From Candidatus Sedimenticola sp. (ex Thyasira tokunagai) (GTDB lineage: Bacteria > Pseudomonadota > Gammaproteobacteria > Chromatiales > Chromatiaceae), in contig CP134874.1 in the NCBI GenBank assembly GCA_037318855.1, positions 372,598-436,597 on the forward strand: a DNA stretch of 64,000 nucleotides. Reading direction: 5' to 3'. The position numbers were made by a program, and so were the translations under genes. The notes under the pieces were generated by a model, which had not been told where the DNA came from, did not search any database, and saw only the letters and a program-made list of their open reading frames with translations. Shown in pieces: positions 34,640 through 43,675 of the stretch (position 1 is its first letter; every line of letters starts with the position of its first letter).

Positions 34640-35659
34640 TTAAAGAAAATCAAACTTGAAGCCGGTGTTCTCTTCCCCCGGATCTTCCAATTCAAGCTGA
34701 ACCTGAACCTGTGCTCCAGGCAAAAACAGACCCTTTCGGTCCGCCGGGCGTTGCAGGTATTCGGCGGGTTGAAACACCCGCTGGGCGGCAAGCTGTTCGT
34801 TACTGCCGTAGAAGGAGAGTTGCAGAGCGGGATAGGGCTGTGGGTGGCCGGCCTTGTTGATAAAACTGATTACCACCAGCAGTGCGTTGTCGTTATCGGG
34901 GTGGATGCCGATGGAACGGTCGGTGATGGCGATCTCATCTATCGCCTTCCGTAGTGGTAGTTGGCATCCGACATGGCGGCAAGCCAGTTCGAGCAGTTGG
35001 CGTCCCTCCGGGTACTGTATCAGATGCTTTCTACCAAACCAGCTGAGTTGTCCCAAGGTAAGCAGTAGAAAAAGAGTGATTAACAGTGACCATGCCAGGG
35101 TGCCCCGGTTTGATGTCTGTTGTCCGGTGTATATCTCATCGCTGGAGATTGTTTTCTCCTCGATAGCATCGATCTCGGGCAGGTCACTGGGTATTCTGAA
35201 GGGGAGATTGTTCTCATTCTCCAGGGCTGATTTGCTCGGCTCTATCTCCGGAATAGTACCCCCGGTATTGGAGAGGAACTGTTGCAGATCAACGCGTTTT
35301 AACTCACTGTTTTCACCGACACTATCTGTGGCTGGAGTGACGGTGTCATTGGCTTCCTGTGGAGGTGTGGAGTGAACGTCGGTCATCTCCTCCATCGCGG
35401 CATTTTCCACGCCGCCTCCGATGGGTAAGTTACTGGCCTCTGCCTCTGCCTCTGCCTCTGCCTCTGCCTCTGCCTCTGCTACTAGCTCCTCTAGTATCGA
35501 AACAGGATCCGGCTCCGGTAGTTCAATGCCCTCTTCAAGGTTATCGAGGGCATTAAATACCTGATGACAGCGGCAGCAGTGAACTTTGCCGTCGGCGGCT
35601 TTCAGCTGCACGTCGCTAATTCGGAATAGTGTGAGGCAGTGAGGGCAGCGGGTATGCAT
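34640..35659 (-). CDS. Zinc-ribbon, single-pass membrane protein with DUF3426 domain
   Basis: The N-terminal MJ0042-type zinc ribbon has CPHC and CCRC pairs (CPHCLTLFRI, VHCCRCHQVF). A long acidic linker follows with a run of Glu-Ala repeats encoded by seven tandem CCTCTG units (35437-35478). Then comes one membrane helix (LAWSLLITLFLLLTLGQLSWFG, about residue 190) and a periplasmic DUF3426 region to the end. It lies between dusB and prmA, a common neighbourhood for this family. Function unknown; such proteins are often annotated as zinc-ribbon domain proteins. Confidence 0.85.
   Translation of the reverse strand: MHTRCPHCLTLFRISDVQLKAADGKVHCCRCHQVFNALDNLEEGIELPEPDPVSILEELVAEAEAEAEAEAEAEASNLPIGGGVENAAMEEMTDVHSTPPQEANDTVTPATDSVGENSELKRVDLQQFLSNTGGTIPEIEPSKSALENENNLPFRIPSDLPEIDAIEEKTISSDEIYTGQQTSNRGTLAWSLLITLFLLLTLGQLSWFGRKHLIQYPEGRQLLELACRHVGCQLPLRKAIDEIAITDRSIGIHPDNDNALLVVISFINKAGHPQPYPALQLSFYGSNEQLAAQRVFQPAEYLQRPADRKGLFLPGAQVQVQLELEDPGEENTGFKFDFL
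35437..35478. repeat. Seven tandem CCTCTG hexanucleotides
   Basis: Units at 35437, 35443, 35449, 35455, 35461, 35467 and 35473, all identical. They encode alternating Glu-Ala in the linker of the DUF3426 protein. Unit changes would alter linker length without shifting the frame. Confidence 0.9.
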
Positions 35660-35661
35660 GG

Positions 35662-36555
35662 CTACGCCTCCTCCGGTGACTTGCGGCGGCCTTCAAGCAG
35701 GATCCAGTCATCCAGCTGTTTTGGAGGCTGCATTTCAAATGCCGGGGCAAAAGCGTCACTCACCTCTTCGGCCTGCTCTGCCAGTATGCCGGAGAGAACG
35801 ATTTTGCCTCCTGGCAGTGTTAGGTCGGCAAGCTGCTGCCTTAAAGCGATCAGTGTGCCGGCGAGGATGTTGGCCAACATGATGTCGGCGGGCTGAGGTA
35901 GTGGGTCATCACTGCCAAGAAGCGTCAGGTGGTCACTGACCCCGTTTTTCTCGGCATTGGCGGTGGTCGCCTCCAGCGCCTGAGGATCGTGATCGATGGC
36001 GGTGACGGTGGTGGCTCCAAGCCGTAGAGCGGCAATGGCGAGTATGCCGGAGCCGCAACCGAAGTCGATAATCTGCTTGCCATCCAGTGCCTGACCATCC
36101 AGCCACTGTAGGCAGAGTGCAGTGGTGGGGTGAGTGCCGGTACCAAAGGCGAGCCCCGGGTCCAGTTCAACCACGGTGGCTGCTGAATCCGGTGGTGTCT
36201 CTCCTGTCGGGCAAATCCACAGGCGTTGGCCAAAAGACATCGGGTGGAAGTTTTCCATCCAGACGCGTTCCCACTCCCGGTCCTCCAGCACCTCCAGCTC
36301 CAGCTGTTGGCTGACGTCCCTATTGAGTACCTGATTGATGGCACTGCGCAACTGGTCCGGATTGGTGTCGCCGGTGAACAGCCCGGTGACCCGGGTGCTT
36401 CGCCACAACGGCAACTCACCGGGTTTGGGTTCGAGGAGCGGCTCATCCTCGGCATCACCCAGGGTTGTAGAGAGCGCCCCCAGATTTTCGAACAGCAGTT
36501 CCACCAGTGGTGCTTGTTCTTTGCCGGTTATTAGGTGTGCTTGAATCCAGGGCAT
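35662..36555 (-). CDS. prmA: Ribosomal protein L11 methyltransferase
   Basis: Trimethylates ribosomal protein L11. PrmA-type N-terminal ferredoxin-like region, then the SAM domain: LDPGLAFGTGTHPTTALCLQWL, IDFGCGSGILAIAALRLGA and MLANILAGTLIALRQQ (the NPPY-like N in the catalytic loop). Length 297, normal. Its start MPWIQAHLITG is typical, and it is on the same strand as accBC, which lies 400 bases upstream behind a block of repeats. Confidence 0.94.
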   Translation of the reverse strand: MPWIQAHLITGKEQAPLVELLFENLGALSTTLGDAEDEPLLEPKPGELPLWRSTRVTGLFTGDTNPDQLRSAINQVLNRDVSQQLELEVLEDREWERVWMENFHPMSFGQRLWICPTGETPPDSAATVVELDPGLAFGTGTHPTTALCLQWLDGQALDGKQIIDFGCGSGILAIAALRLGATTVTAIDHDPQALEATTANAEKNGVSDHLTLLGSDDPLPQPADIMLANILAGTLIALRQQLADLTLPGGKIVLSGILAEQAEEVSDAFAPAFEMQPPKQLDDWILLEGRRKSPEEA

Positions 36556-36593
36556 GACAGGTCGGCTTAATTACTCAAGTTTTGGAGTTCATT

Positions 36594-36638
36594 GACACCC
36601 TCCGTAGGGAGAGGGAACCGGAGTTTCAGCGAAGACCC
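36594..36638. repeat. 45-bp direct repeat, copy A
   Basis: Identical to 36874-36918. It contains the segment GACACCCTCCGTAGGGAGAG, itself partly palindromic. Between the two copies lie REP-like units, including the reverse-complement copy of the 18.3-kb element. Confidence 0.85.
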
Positions 36639-36659
36639 TCTTCCTCGTAGGAGGGTGTC

Positions 36660-36835
36660 GTAAAAGCACCAGTCCCTTCTCCCTACGAGGGAGAAGGTTA
36701 GGTCGCTACGGGCTCCTGCCCTCTCGCGACACTACTACGTCCATGTAGGTCGGATGAGGGTGTATTAAATCAATAAGTTACCTATTGATCCCCCTCACCC
36801 TAACCCTCTCCCCCGGTGGGGAGAGGGGACTTTTG
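36660..36835. repeat. REP-like element, copy 2 (opposite orientation)
   Basis: Contains TTCTCCCTACGAGGGAGAA and CCCTCACCCTAACCCTCTCC, and the 41-base segment 36752-36793 that matches 18353-18393 in reverse complement with one difference. The whole 36556-36957 gap is built of such repeats, with no gene. Confidence 0.7.
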
Positions 36836-36873
36836 CGACACCCTCCGTAGGAAGGAGGAGCAGGTGCTTTTAC

Positions 36874-36918
36874 GACACCCTCCGTAGGGAGAGGGAACCG
36901 GAGTTTCAGCGAAGACCC
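36874..36918. repeat. 45-bp direct repeat, copy B
   Basis: Identical to 36594-36638, 280 bases apart. Both copies lie between prmA and accC. Confidence 0.85.
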
Positions 36919-36957
36919 AAACCTCATGTGTCATTCGAACTCCAGTGCTTGGATTGC

Positions 36958-38298
36958 TTAGAGTTCCAGCATCTTCTCAAGATAGTGAATATTGGCTCCG
37001 CCGGCAGCAAATGCGCCATCCCGCATGATCCGTTCCTGCAGAGGAATATTGCTCTTGATTCCCTCGATGACCATCTCATCGAGCGCTGTACGCATACGTG
37101 CTATGGCGGACGCCCGGGTCTCACCATGAGCGATCAACTTACCGATCATTGAGTCGTAGTAAGGAGGGACTCTATAGCCATGGTAGATATGGGTATCCAC
37201 ACGGATACCTGGGCCACCGGGGATATGCAGGTGGGTGATGTCACCGGGGCTAGGCATGAAATTATCGGGGTTTTCAGCGTTGATCCGACACTCGATGGCA
37301 TGGCCGTTGATGCTGATCTCTTCCTGTTTGTATGAGAGCTTTTCGCCGGAGGCGATGAGCAGCTGCTCCTTGACGATATCAACACCGGTGATCATTTCGG
37401 TTACCGGGTGTTCCACCTGGACGCGGGTGTTCATTTCGATAAAGTAGAATTCGCCATTCTCATAGAGGAACTCGAAGGTACCGGCACCGCGGTAGCCGAT
37501 CTGACGGCAAGCCTCGGCACAACGTTCACCGATGCGTTGGCGCATCTCATCGGTAATGCCGGGTGCGGGTGCTTCTTCCACCACCTTCTGGTGGCGTCGC
37601 TGCATGGAGCAGTCGCGTTCACACAGATGGATAGCATCACCATGGGTATCGGCAAGTACCTGGAATTCGACATGGCGCGGATTCTCCAGGAACTTCTCCA
37701 TGTAGACGACATCGTTGCCGAAGGCGGCGCCCGCTTCACTCTTGGTCAGGGAGATGGCATTGAGAAGGTGCGCTTCGGAGTGCACCACCCGCATGCCGCG
37801 GCCACCGCCACCACCGGAGGCCTTGATGATGACCGGGTAGCCGATTTCACGGGCCATCTCCAGCGTGTTTTTGTTGTCATCTGTAATCGGACCATCAGAG
37901 CCGGGAACACAGGGTACGCCGGCGCTCTTCATCGCCTCGATAGCGGTGATCTTATCGCCCATGGTGCGGATGGTCTCCGGCCTGGGGCCGATAAAGATGA
38001 ATCCGCTCTCCTCCACCCGCTCAGCAAAGTCGGCATTCTCAGACAGAAAACCGTAGCCGGGGTGGATGGCGTTGGCGTCGGTCACCTCTGCAGCGCTTAT
38101 CAAGGTTGGAATCTGCAGATAGCTTTCAGTGGAGGGTGGAGGGCCGATACAGACGGTCTCATCCGCCAAGCGGACGTGCTTCAGGTCCCGGTCGGCTTCG
38201 GAGTGAACTGCCACGCTCTTGATGCCCAGCTCTTTGCAGGCACGCAGGATACGCAGTGCGATCTCGCCGCGATTGGCGATGACGATTTTTTCAATCAT
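36958..38298 (-). CDS. accC: Biotin carboxylase subunit of acetyl-CoA carboxylase
   Basis: ATP-grasp enzyme that carboxylates the biotin on AccB for fatty acid synthesis. Sequence blocks: [18 protein letters not shown] at the start, [44 protein letters not shown], and [16 protein letters not shown]. Length 446, normal. The start is the ATG at 38298, 11 bases after the accB stop, so accB-accC form an operon. Confidence 0.97.
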   Translation of the reverse strand: MIEKIVIANRGEIALRILRACKELGIKSVAVHSEADRDLKHVRLADETVCIGPPPSTESYLQIPTLISAAEVTDANAIHPGYGFLSENADFAERVEESGFIFIGPRPETIRTMGDKITAIEAMKSAGVPCVPGSDGPITDDNKNTLEMAREIGYPVIIKASGGGGGRGMRVVHSEAHLLNAISLTKSEAGAAFGNDVVYMEKFLENPRHVEFQVLADTHGDAIHLCERDCSMQRRHQKVVEEAPAPGITDEMRQRIGERCAEACRQIGYRGAGTFEFLYENGEFYFIEMNTRVQVEHPVTEMITGVDIVKEQLLIASGEKLSYKQEEISINGHAIECRINAENPDNFMPSPGDITHLHIPGGPGIRVDTHIYHGYRVPPYYDSMIGKLIAHGETRASAIARMRTALDEMVIEGIKSNIPLQERIMRDGAFAAGGANIHYLEKMLEL

Positions 38299-38309
38299 AT
38301 GCTGCTGCC

Positions 38310-38759
38310 TTATTCGATGATGAACATCGGCTCGTTGTACTCAACGGGCTGACCGTTCTCCACCAGGATCTTCTTAACCACACCGCTCTTGTCACTCTCA
38401 ATCTGATTGAGGATTTTCATCGCTTCGATGATGCAGAGGGTGTCCCCGGCGCTGACACTCTGGCCTTCGGTGACAAACGGTTTGGCACCGGGAGTGGCAG
38501 CGGCATAGTAGGTGCCGACCATAGGGGATTTAACCTGATGCCCACTGATTATCTCTGCAGTTTCCTCTGTGGGAGCGGCTGGAGCTGGAGCGGGTGCTGC
38601 AGCGGCAACTGGTGCAGGTGCTGGTGCAGCGTATGCGACAGGGACTGTGGCGCTGTTGCGGCTGATGCGTACGGACTCTTCGCCTTCGTGAATCTCGATT
38701 TCGGCGATGTCAGATTCTTCAACCAGTTCGATCAGTTTTTTTACTTTTCTGATGTCCAT
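38310..38759 (-). CDS. accB: Biotin carboxyl carrier protein
   Basis: A 149-residue protein. The N-terminal helix ([18 protein letters not shown]) is followed by an Ala/Pro-rich linker ([19 protein letters not shown]). The lipoyl/biotinyl domain carries the biotin Lys in [11 protein letters not shown], and [16 protein letters not shown] ends the protein. Cytoplasmic carrier for acetyl-CoA carboxylase. The small gap before it (38760-38788) leads directly to aroQ. Confidence 0.97.
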   Translation of the reverse strand: MDIRKVKKLIELVEESDIAEIEIHEGEESVRISRNSATVPVAYAAPAPAPVAAAAPAPAPAAPTEETAEIISGHQVKSPMVGTYYAAATPGAKPFVTEGQSVSAGDTLCIIEAMKILNQIESDKSGVVKKILVENGQPVEYNEPMFIIE

Positions 38760-38788
38760 GATGTCTCTTCTCTGGAAAATTTGTATGT

Positions 38789-39241
38789 TTAGGTACTTCG
38801 TTGGGTGTCAATGTGGGCCACTGCGGCTTCCAGGGCCAGCTGATAGCTATGAACTCCCAGGCCGCTGATGACACCTTCTGCTATATCTGAAAAATAGGAG
38901 TGGGCTCTGAACTCTTCCCGGGCGTGAACATTCGACAGGTGAACCTCGATGAACGGGATATCAACACCGAGTAGGGCGTCGCGCAGGGCGACGCTGGTGT
39001 GGGTGAATGCAGCGGGATTGAAAATAATAAAAGCGACCCCTTGTTGGCGGGCCTGATGGATCTCCCCTATCAACTCATGCTCGGCATTGCTCTGGACAAA
39101 CAGAAGCTGGTGGCCTGCTTTATGGCACTGAGCCTCCAATCCATCACGGATGTCATCCAGGGTGTCGTGGCCATAGACCTCGGGCTCACGGCTCCCCAGC
39201 AGGTTCAAATTGGGGCCGTTCATGACCAGGATAGTTGACAT
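38789..39241 (-). CDS. aroQ: Type II 3-dehydroquinate dehydratase
   Basis: Third step of the shikimate pathway. Type II signature [21 protein letters not shown], with the catalytic Tyr in PEVYG, then [42 protein letters not shown] with the catalytic His, and [17 protein letters not shown]. Length 150. The usual aroQ-accB-accC order is kept. Confidence 0.96.
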   Translation of the reverse strand: MSTILVMNGPNLNLLGSREPEVYGHDTLDDIRDGLEAQCHKAGHQLLFVQSNAEHELIGEIHQARQQGVAFIIFNPAAFTHTSVALRDALLGVDIPFIEVHLSNVHAREEFRAHSYFSDIAEGVISGLGVHSYQLALEAAVAHIDTQRST

Positions 39242-39442
39242 TTATTACTGTTCCGGTGGGTTTTACAGTGAGTGATACGGGTCAGTGGCTTATCTGGGCA
39301 ATTTTCGCTCAATAGGGCGAGCTTGTCCAGATTTTAGACCATTTTCCTTCAAGATCGCGACAGTTTATCTGCCAAGCTGTGGTAAATACCGTTATTTGAG
39401 GTGGGATTAAATGGAAAAAAACGGCTAGGGGACGGATGTTCA

Positions 39443-39958
39443 CTACAGCAGAGGAAGCAATTTCTGTTGGAGGGTATCCTCGGAGATCATGCCCGCCTGT
39501 ACATAACGGGTGTTGCCATCACGGTCGTAGATGGCGGTAAATGGCAGGGAGTTGAAGCTGTTGCCCATCTGCTCGGCCAGCTCCATCGCCTCGACGTCAC
39601 CGAGCAGGACTGGAAAGTTGATGCCATAGACTTCGGAGAACTCTTCCACCATCTGCGGATTGTCGATGGCGATGCCGATAAATTGCACGCCCTTGGCGGC
39701 ATACTTATCCTGGGTTTCGATGAACAGCGGCATCTCACGGCGACAGGGTGGGCACCAAGTGGCCCAGAAGTTGATGACCAGCAGTTTATTCTGCCACTCG
39801 CGGCTGTTGCGCTTGGTGCCCTCAAGATCGACAAAACTGAACTGGGGCAGGCTTTTTGCCCCGGGACCGTTGTACGCCGCTTCGCTGACGCCGTCGCAAC
39901 CGGTGAGATTGAGGACGGTTATCAGCAGCAGGGCTGCAAGAGCGGAGACGGACTTCAT
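39443..39958 (-). CDS. TlpA-like thioredoxin-fold lipoprotein
   Basis: A signal peptide with a lipobox (LITVLNLTGCDG) is followed by a 145-residue thioredoxin domain with the WCPPC active site (NFWATWCPPCRREMP). The cis-Pro loop (LPFTAIYDRDG) is also present. It is probably membrane-anchored in the periplasm and gets electrons from the adjacent DsbD; the stop and DsbD start are 3-4 bases apart and overlapping. Candidate jobs are cytochrome c maturation or general thiol reduction; ResA/TlpA similarity alone does not decide. Confidence 0.88.
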   Translation of the reverse strand: MKSVSALAALLLITVLNLTGCDGVSEAAYNGPGAKSLPQFSFVDLEGTKRNSREWQNKLLVINFWATWCPPCRREMPLFIETQDKYAAKGVQFIGIAIDNPQMVEEFSEVYGINFPVLLGDVEAMELAEQMGNSFNSLPFTAIYDRDGNTRYVQAGMISEDTLQQKLLPLL

Positions 39959-42273
39959 TTTACCGTGCTCCTGACATGATCGGCAAAGTCCCCTGCAGCC
40001 ATAAAGCCCACTACCCGGCGATTCTTTCGCTCCACACCATCACTGCCGTAGAACATGATGCTTGGTGGTCCGGGCAGGCCGAAGTGGCCATGAATCAGTG
40101 CCTGGTCGACCTTATCATTGGCGGTCACATCCGCCTGTAGCAGCACAAAGTTGCTGAGAGCGGTGATCACCTCCGGATCAGAGAAGGTGTAGCGCTCCAT
40201 CTCTTTACAGGAGACGCACCAGTCGGCATAAAAGTCGAGCATCACCGGTTTGCCGACTTTGCCGGCAGCGGTGACTTCGCGCTGCAGATCGTCGACACTC
40301 TTGATGCGTTTGAACTGGAGGTGGGTGGCTTCACCTCCACTTCCGGCGAAGGCACCGATGCCGCGAAGGGGTTGAACGGTATCTTTGCCGCCGGCGGCAG
40401 CACCCACCAGCATCAGGCTGCCGTAAACCAGCATCACCATACCCAATCCTTTCCACAGGCGATCCCATCCAGAGGCTTCAACCGCCAGTGACTGCATGGC
40501 ACCCATATAAATCGCACTGGCAATCAGCAGTACGCCCCATAGCACCATGGCAACTGCGGGTGGAATGATACGTTCCAGCATGATGATAGCGACAGCCAAC
40601 ATGCCGACACCAAATACCGCCTTAACCGTGTCCATCCAGGCTCCCGCCCGGGGTAACAGCTTACCGGCGGAAGTGCCGATGGCGATCAGCGGTGCCCCCA
40701 TACCCATGGAGAGCGCAAATAGAGCGAGGCCGCCAAGCACTGCATCACCGGTCTGGCCGATAAAGATCAATGCACCGGCCAGAGGTGGGGCAACACAGGG
40801 GCCGACGATAAGAGCTGAGAGCAGACCCATAACGGCGACACCGGTGAGGCTGCCACCCTTCTGGCGGTTACTGGTATCGCTCAGTCGACTCTGCCAACTA
40901 CTTGGCAGTTGCAACTCGTAGAAACCAAACATAGAGAGAGCCAGCAGGACAAAGACAACGGCAAAGGAGCTGAGAATCCACGGGTCCTGGAATGCCGCCT
41001 GCAGGTTTTGCCCGAACAGTCCCGCCAATACGCCGGCACCTGTGTAGGTGAGAGACATGGCAAGCACGTAGACCAAAGAGAGAGAAAATGCTTTGCTGGT
41101 GGTGATACTGGTGCCGTGACCGGCAATGATTCCCGAGAGGATGGGAATCATCGGGAAGATACAAGGGGTGAGGGAGAGTAACAGGCCAAAACCGAAGAAG
41201 GTGATTACAATCAGCCAAGTGTTACCACCAGCCAGAGTATTGGTTATCTCGTCCAGCTCCGAAATCTGAGTCTCTTCAGCTGCAGTGGCTGGTGCTCCTG
41301 GTGTCGTTACTCTCTCTGCCGCAGAGGTGGCAGAGGTTGCCGCGACAGCCGTCATCGGCGGCAAGGTCAGCTTAAGCTCCTGTCGTTGTGGTGGATAGCA
41401 GACGCCAGCCTCGGCACAGCCTTGGTAGACTGCCTTCAGGGTGATCTCCATGGCCTCACCGGGGCTACGTTGAAGCGGCAGCAGCAGATCAATCTGGTGA
41501 TGATAGACCGCCAGATCACCGGTAGTGCCATCCGGTCGCAGGGCACTCTTTTTGATCTCGGCTTCCGGTAGTTGGTATTCGCCGAGGGCGATGCCGTTAC
41601 CCATGACGGCGAGCTTGATCTGATCCTGGTAGAGGTAAGTGCCGTCGGCAATCTGCCACAGTAGCCGCAGCTGGTCGGGCGCCGCCACCTCGGCGGTGAA
41701 ACGGAACGCCTCGTCCACCGGCAGAATGACTACCTCCTCTTCATCCTCGGGATCGATGCTCTCGCCAAAGTTGCTCAGTGCCGAGAGGGCGCTCTCCGAT
41801 GCCTGTTGTGTCGGGTCCGCCGGTAGGGAGATACTCGCCTTTTTACGTTGGGGTGGGTAACAGAGACCTGCATCGGCACAGCCCTGGAATTTGGCGGTTA
41901 GGTCAAGGGCGTCAGCTGCTCCCGTCTGGCGGGTGATCGGGATGCGAATCGAAACTTTGCCACGGAGAATCGCTACATCACCAAAATTTTCATCATGTTT
42001 TATTTTGCCTGGGGGGATCTCCGCCTCACCAAGTGTGATCCCATCGCTCTCTGATGTGAATTTGAACTTGCTCCTGTAGAGATAGTAATCCTCGACAATA
42101 GCCCACTCGGCGACAATCGCGTCAGCCCCATCCGCTTTGGCCGAGAACTTGAAGGCGACATCCGGACGCAGAAACTCCTCATCTGACTGAGCCGCTGTGA
42201 TGCCGGTGCTCAGTAGCAGAAACAGTGAGAGAAAGAGCAAGGTGAGCTTGCTTGGTTTTATTCTTCTGTGCAT
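39955..42273 (-). CDS. dsbD: Thiol:disulfide interchange protein DsbD with duplicated N-terminal domain
   Basis: Carries electrons across the membrane to periplasmic thiol proteins. The 772 residues exceed the usual about 570 because the N-terminal DsbD-alpha domain is present twice: one copy ends CADAGLCYPPQRKK and the second CAEAGVCYPPQRQE, each with its CxxxxxC pair. Then follow eight hydrophobic helices (from LIVITFFGFGLLLSLTPCIFPMIPILSG, with the first membrane Cys, to LMLVG) with the second Cys in LIVGPCVAPPLAG. The C-terminal thioredoxin-like domain holds ADWCVSCKEME. A signal peptide ends near ITAAQS. Confidence 0.94.
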   Translation of the reverse strand: MHRRIKPSKLTLLFLSLFLLLSTGITAAQSDEEFLRPDVAFKFSAKADGADAIVAEWAIVEDYYLYRSKFKFTSESDGITLGEAEIPPGKIKHDENFGDVAILRGKVSIRIPITRQTGAADALDLTAKFQGCADAGLCYPPQRKKASISLPADPTQQASESALSALSNFGESIDPEDEEEVVILPVDEAFRFTAEVAAPDQLRLLWQIADGTYLYQDQIKLAVMGNGIALGEYQLPEAEIKKSALRPDGTTGDLAVYHHQIDLLLPLQRSPGEAMEITLKAVYQGCAEAGVCYPPQRQELKLTLPPMTAVAATSATSAAERVTTPGAPATAAEETQISELDEITNTLAGGNTWLIVITFFGFGLLLSLTPCIFPMIPILSGIIAGHGTSITTSKAFSLSLVYVLAMSLTYTGAGVLAGLFGQNLQAAFQDPWILSSFAVVFVLLALSMFGFYELQLPSSWQSRLSDTSNRQKGGSLTGVAVMGLLSALIVGPCVAPPLAGALIFIGQTGDAVLGGLALFALSMGMGAPLIAIGTSAGKLLPRAGAWMDTVKAVFGVGMLAVAIIMLERIIPPAVAMVLWGVLLIASAIYMGAMQSLAVEASGWDRLWKGLGMVMLVYGSLMLVGAAAGGKDTVQPLRGIGAFAGSGGEATHLQFKRIKSVDDLQREVTAAGKVGKPVMLDFYADWCVSCKEMERYTFSDPEVITALSNFVLLQADVTANDKVDQALIHGHFGLPGPPSIMFYGSDGVERKNRRVVGFMAAGDFADHVRSTVK

Positions 42274-42581
42274 TGGTTGACCCAGTTGAGATAGCCCGGA
42301 AGGCCGCGTTCTACAGTGACCGCAACAATCTCTGGAAGTTCATAGGGGTGGAGTGTTTGAATCCTCCGCTCCAGTTCCGGATAGCGTGGCCGTGTCGTCT
42401 TAATCAGTAGTTGCAACTCTTCCGCAGTTTCACAAGCGCCCTGCCAGTGGTAGACCGAGGTAACCGGTGTGCTGATTGTGACACAGGCGGCAAGCCTCTC
42501 GTCGATCAACCGACCGGCAATTGTCGTGGCTGTTTCGCGATCAGGGCAGGTGCAGTAGACCAAAAGAGCTTCAGCAGTCAT
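42258..42581 (-). CDS. cutA: CutA-family divalent cation tolerance protein
   Basis: A trimeric ferredoxin-like protein of 107 residues. Blocks: LVYCTCPDRETATTIAGRLIDERLAACV, VTSVYHWQGACETAEELQLLIKTTRPRYPELE and HPYELPEIVAV, all typical of CutA1. The start at 42581 (MTAEALLVY) is preferred over 42617. Its stop overlaps the dsbD start region, so cutA-dsbD-tlpA is one operon, the order known from E. coli. Confidence 0.93.
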   Translation of the reverse strand: MTAEALLVYCTCPDRETATTIAGRLIDERLAACVTISTPVTSVYHWQGACETAEELQLLIKTTRPRYPELERRIQTLHPYELPEIVAVTVERGLPGYLNWVNQCTEE

Positions 42582-42617
42582 CGGCAGAAAGATACAGGAT
42601 CGTTTTGTCCGGTGCAA

Positions 42618-43346
42618 AAGATGGAATCCAGAGGTGCTGTAGGGGTTTATATGAACTAATGGGTGATCTGTTAGATCTGTTTCCGGCGATTTTACCGCGG
42701 CAATTTTGGATAGAGCGACTCAGGGCGGTAACTTCCGCATGAGGCAGCATCTCGGGAAATGTGAGCTTCATGGCCCCGGTTATGTGAACAGAAACCGAGG
42801 CGCCCATAACCGTTGTTTTAACGCGCTTCCCCCACCAGTTAACCGCACGTTGAAGCTGTAGAAAAACCCCTAAAAAGCGATTTGTTTGATAAAACTAAGG
42901 CAAAGCAAAAAGGGAACAGCAAATGCCAAATTTTAAGCCCTATAATTATAATCAGACAACAATGGTTGTAATTACCGCATGGCCCACTAGTGACCCAGTT
43001 CCCCTCAATGTTTGCTCAAGGATGATAGCAGTCCATTAACGTGGGCAACTCGATGACTCTATATTAGTCATAAGCGGTATAAGAAATTGAGATTTTACCT
43101 CCTTATCGTGCCAGTTCCGGTTATTCATTGCAGACTGAATCAACGACAGAGTTATGCTCTTTTGAGACTATTAAATTAATCCTGTCGGGTTCAGGTGACC
43201 ATAACATGATATTGAAAATATACTTGTTGTCACATAACCATTTGTTCTTTATAGTAAATTCCAATCAGTCATTAGGTAACTTTCTTGACGTGCAACAGGT
43301 CATTTAATTTACACCTCCAATACATTTAAGAAATTGGTTTTTTCTA
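42618..43346. other. Gene-free region upstream of the TonB receptor
   Basis: 730 bases, increasingly AT-rich towards the right. I find no convincing gene. It contains the 16-base string CCGCATGGCCCACTAG (42975-42990), which recurs at 60396-60411, and an AT-rich region likely to hold the receptor promoter. groES/fxsA, often next to cutA, are not here; fxsA lies at 60.5 kb. Confidence 0.4.
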
Positions 43347-43675
43347 ATGAAAAAGCGTTCTATAGAAACAAATGGCTTGCTCACTCTCATATTTATATTT
43401 GCCATTTATAGTTGCAATCTTTCTGCTGAAGAGTATGCGGCTGGTAGTTTTCTGAACGAGGATCTTGAAGATTGGTTGGAAATGGAAGTATTTTCCACAA
43501 CAAAGACTTTCATGCCTATTAAAAAGAGTCCAGGTGTAGTTAGAGTGTTTACGCGGCAGGATTTTAAACGCTTTGGCTTTAAAACACTCAAAGACCTGAT
43601 GACTGTAGTTCCTGGCATACAATTAGTACGCTCCTACAAGAACCATACCAATATGTGGGTTAGAGGGATACAGAC

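Noticed and set aside
37408-38352. A 314-codon plus-strand ORF opposite accC
   Set aside because: Shadow of accC; the accC frame carries all conserved motifs.
42571-42807. A 78-codon minus-strand ORF overlapping cutA
   Set aside because: Overlaps the start of cutA in another frame and shows no domain or convincing start context.
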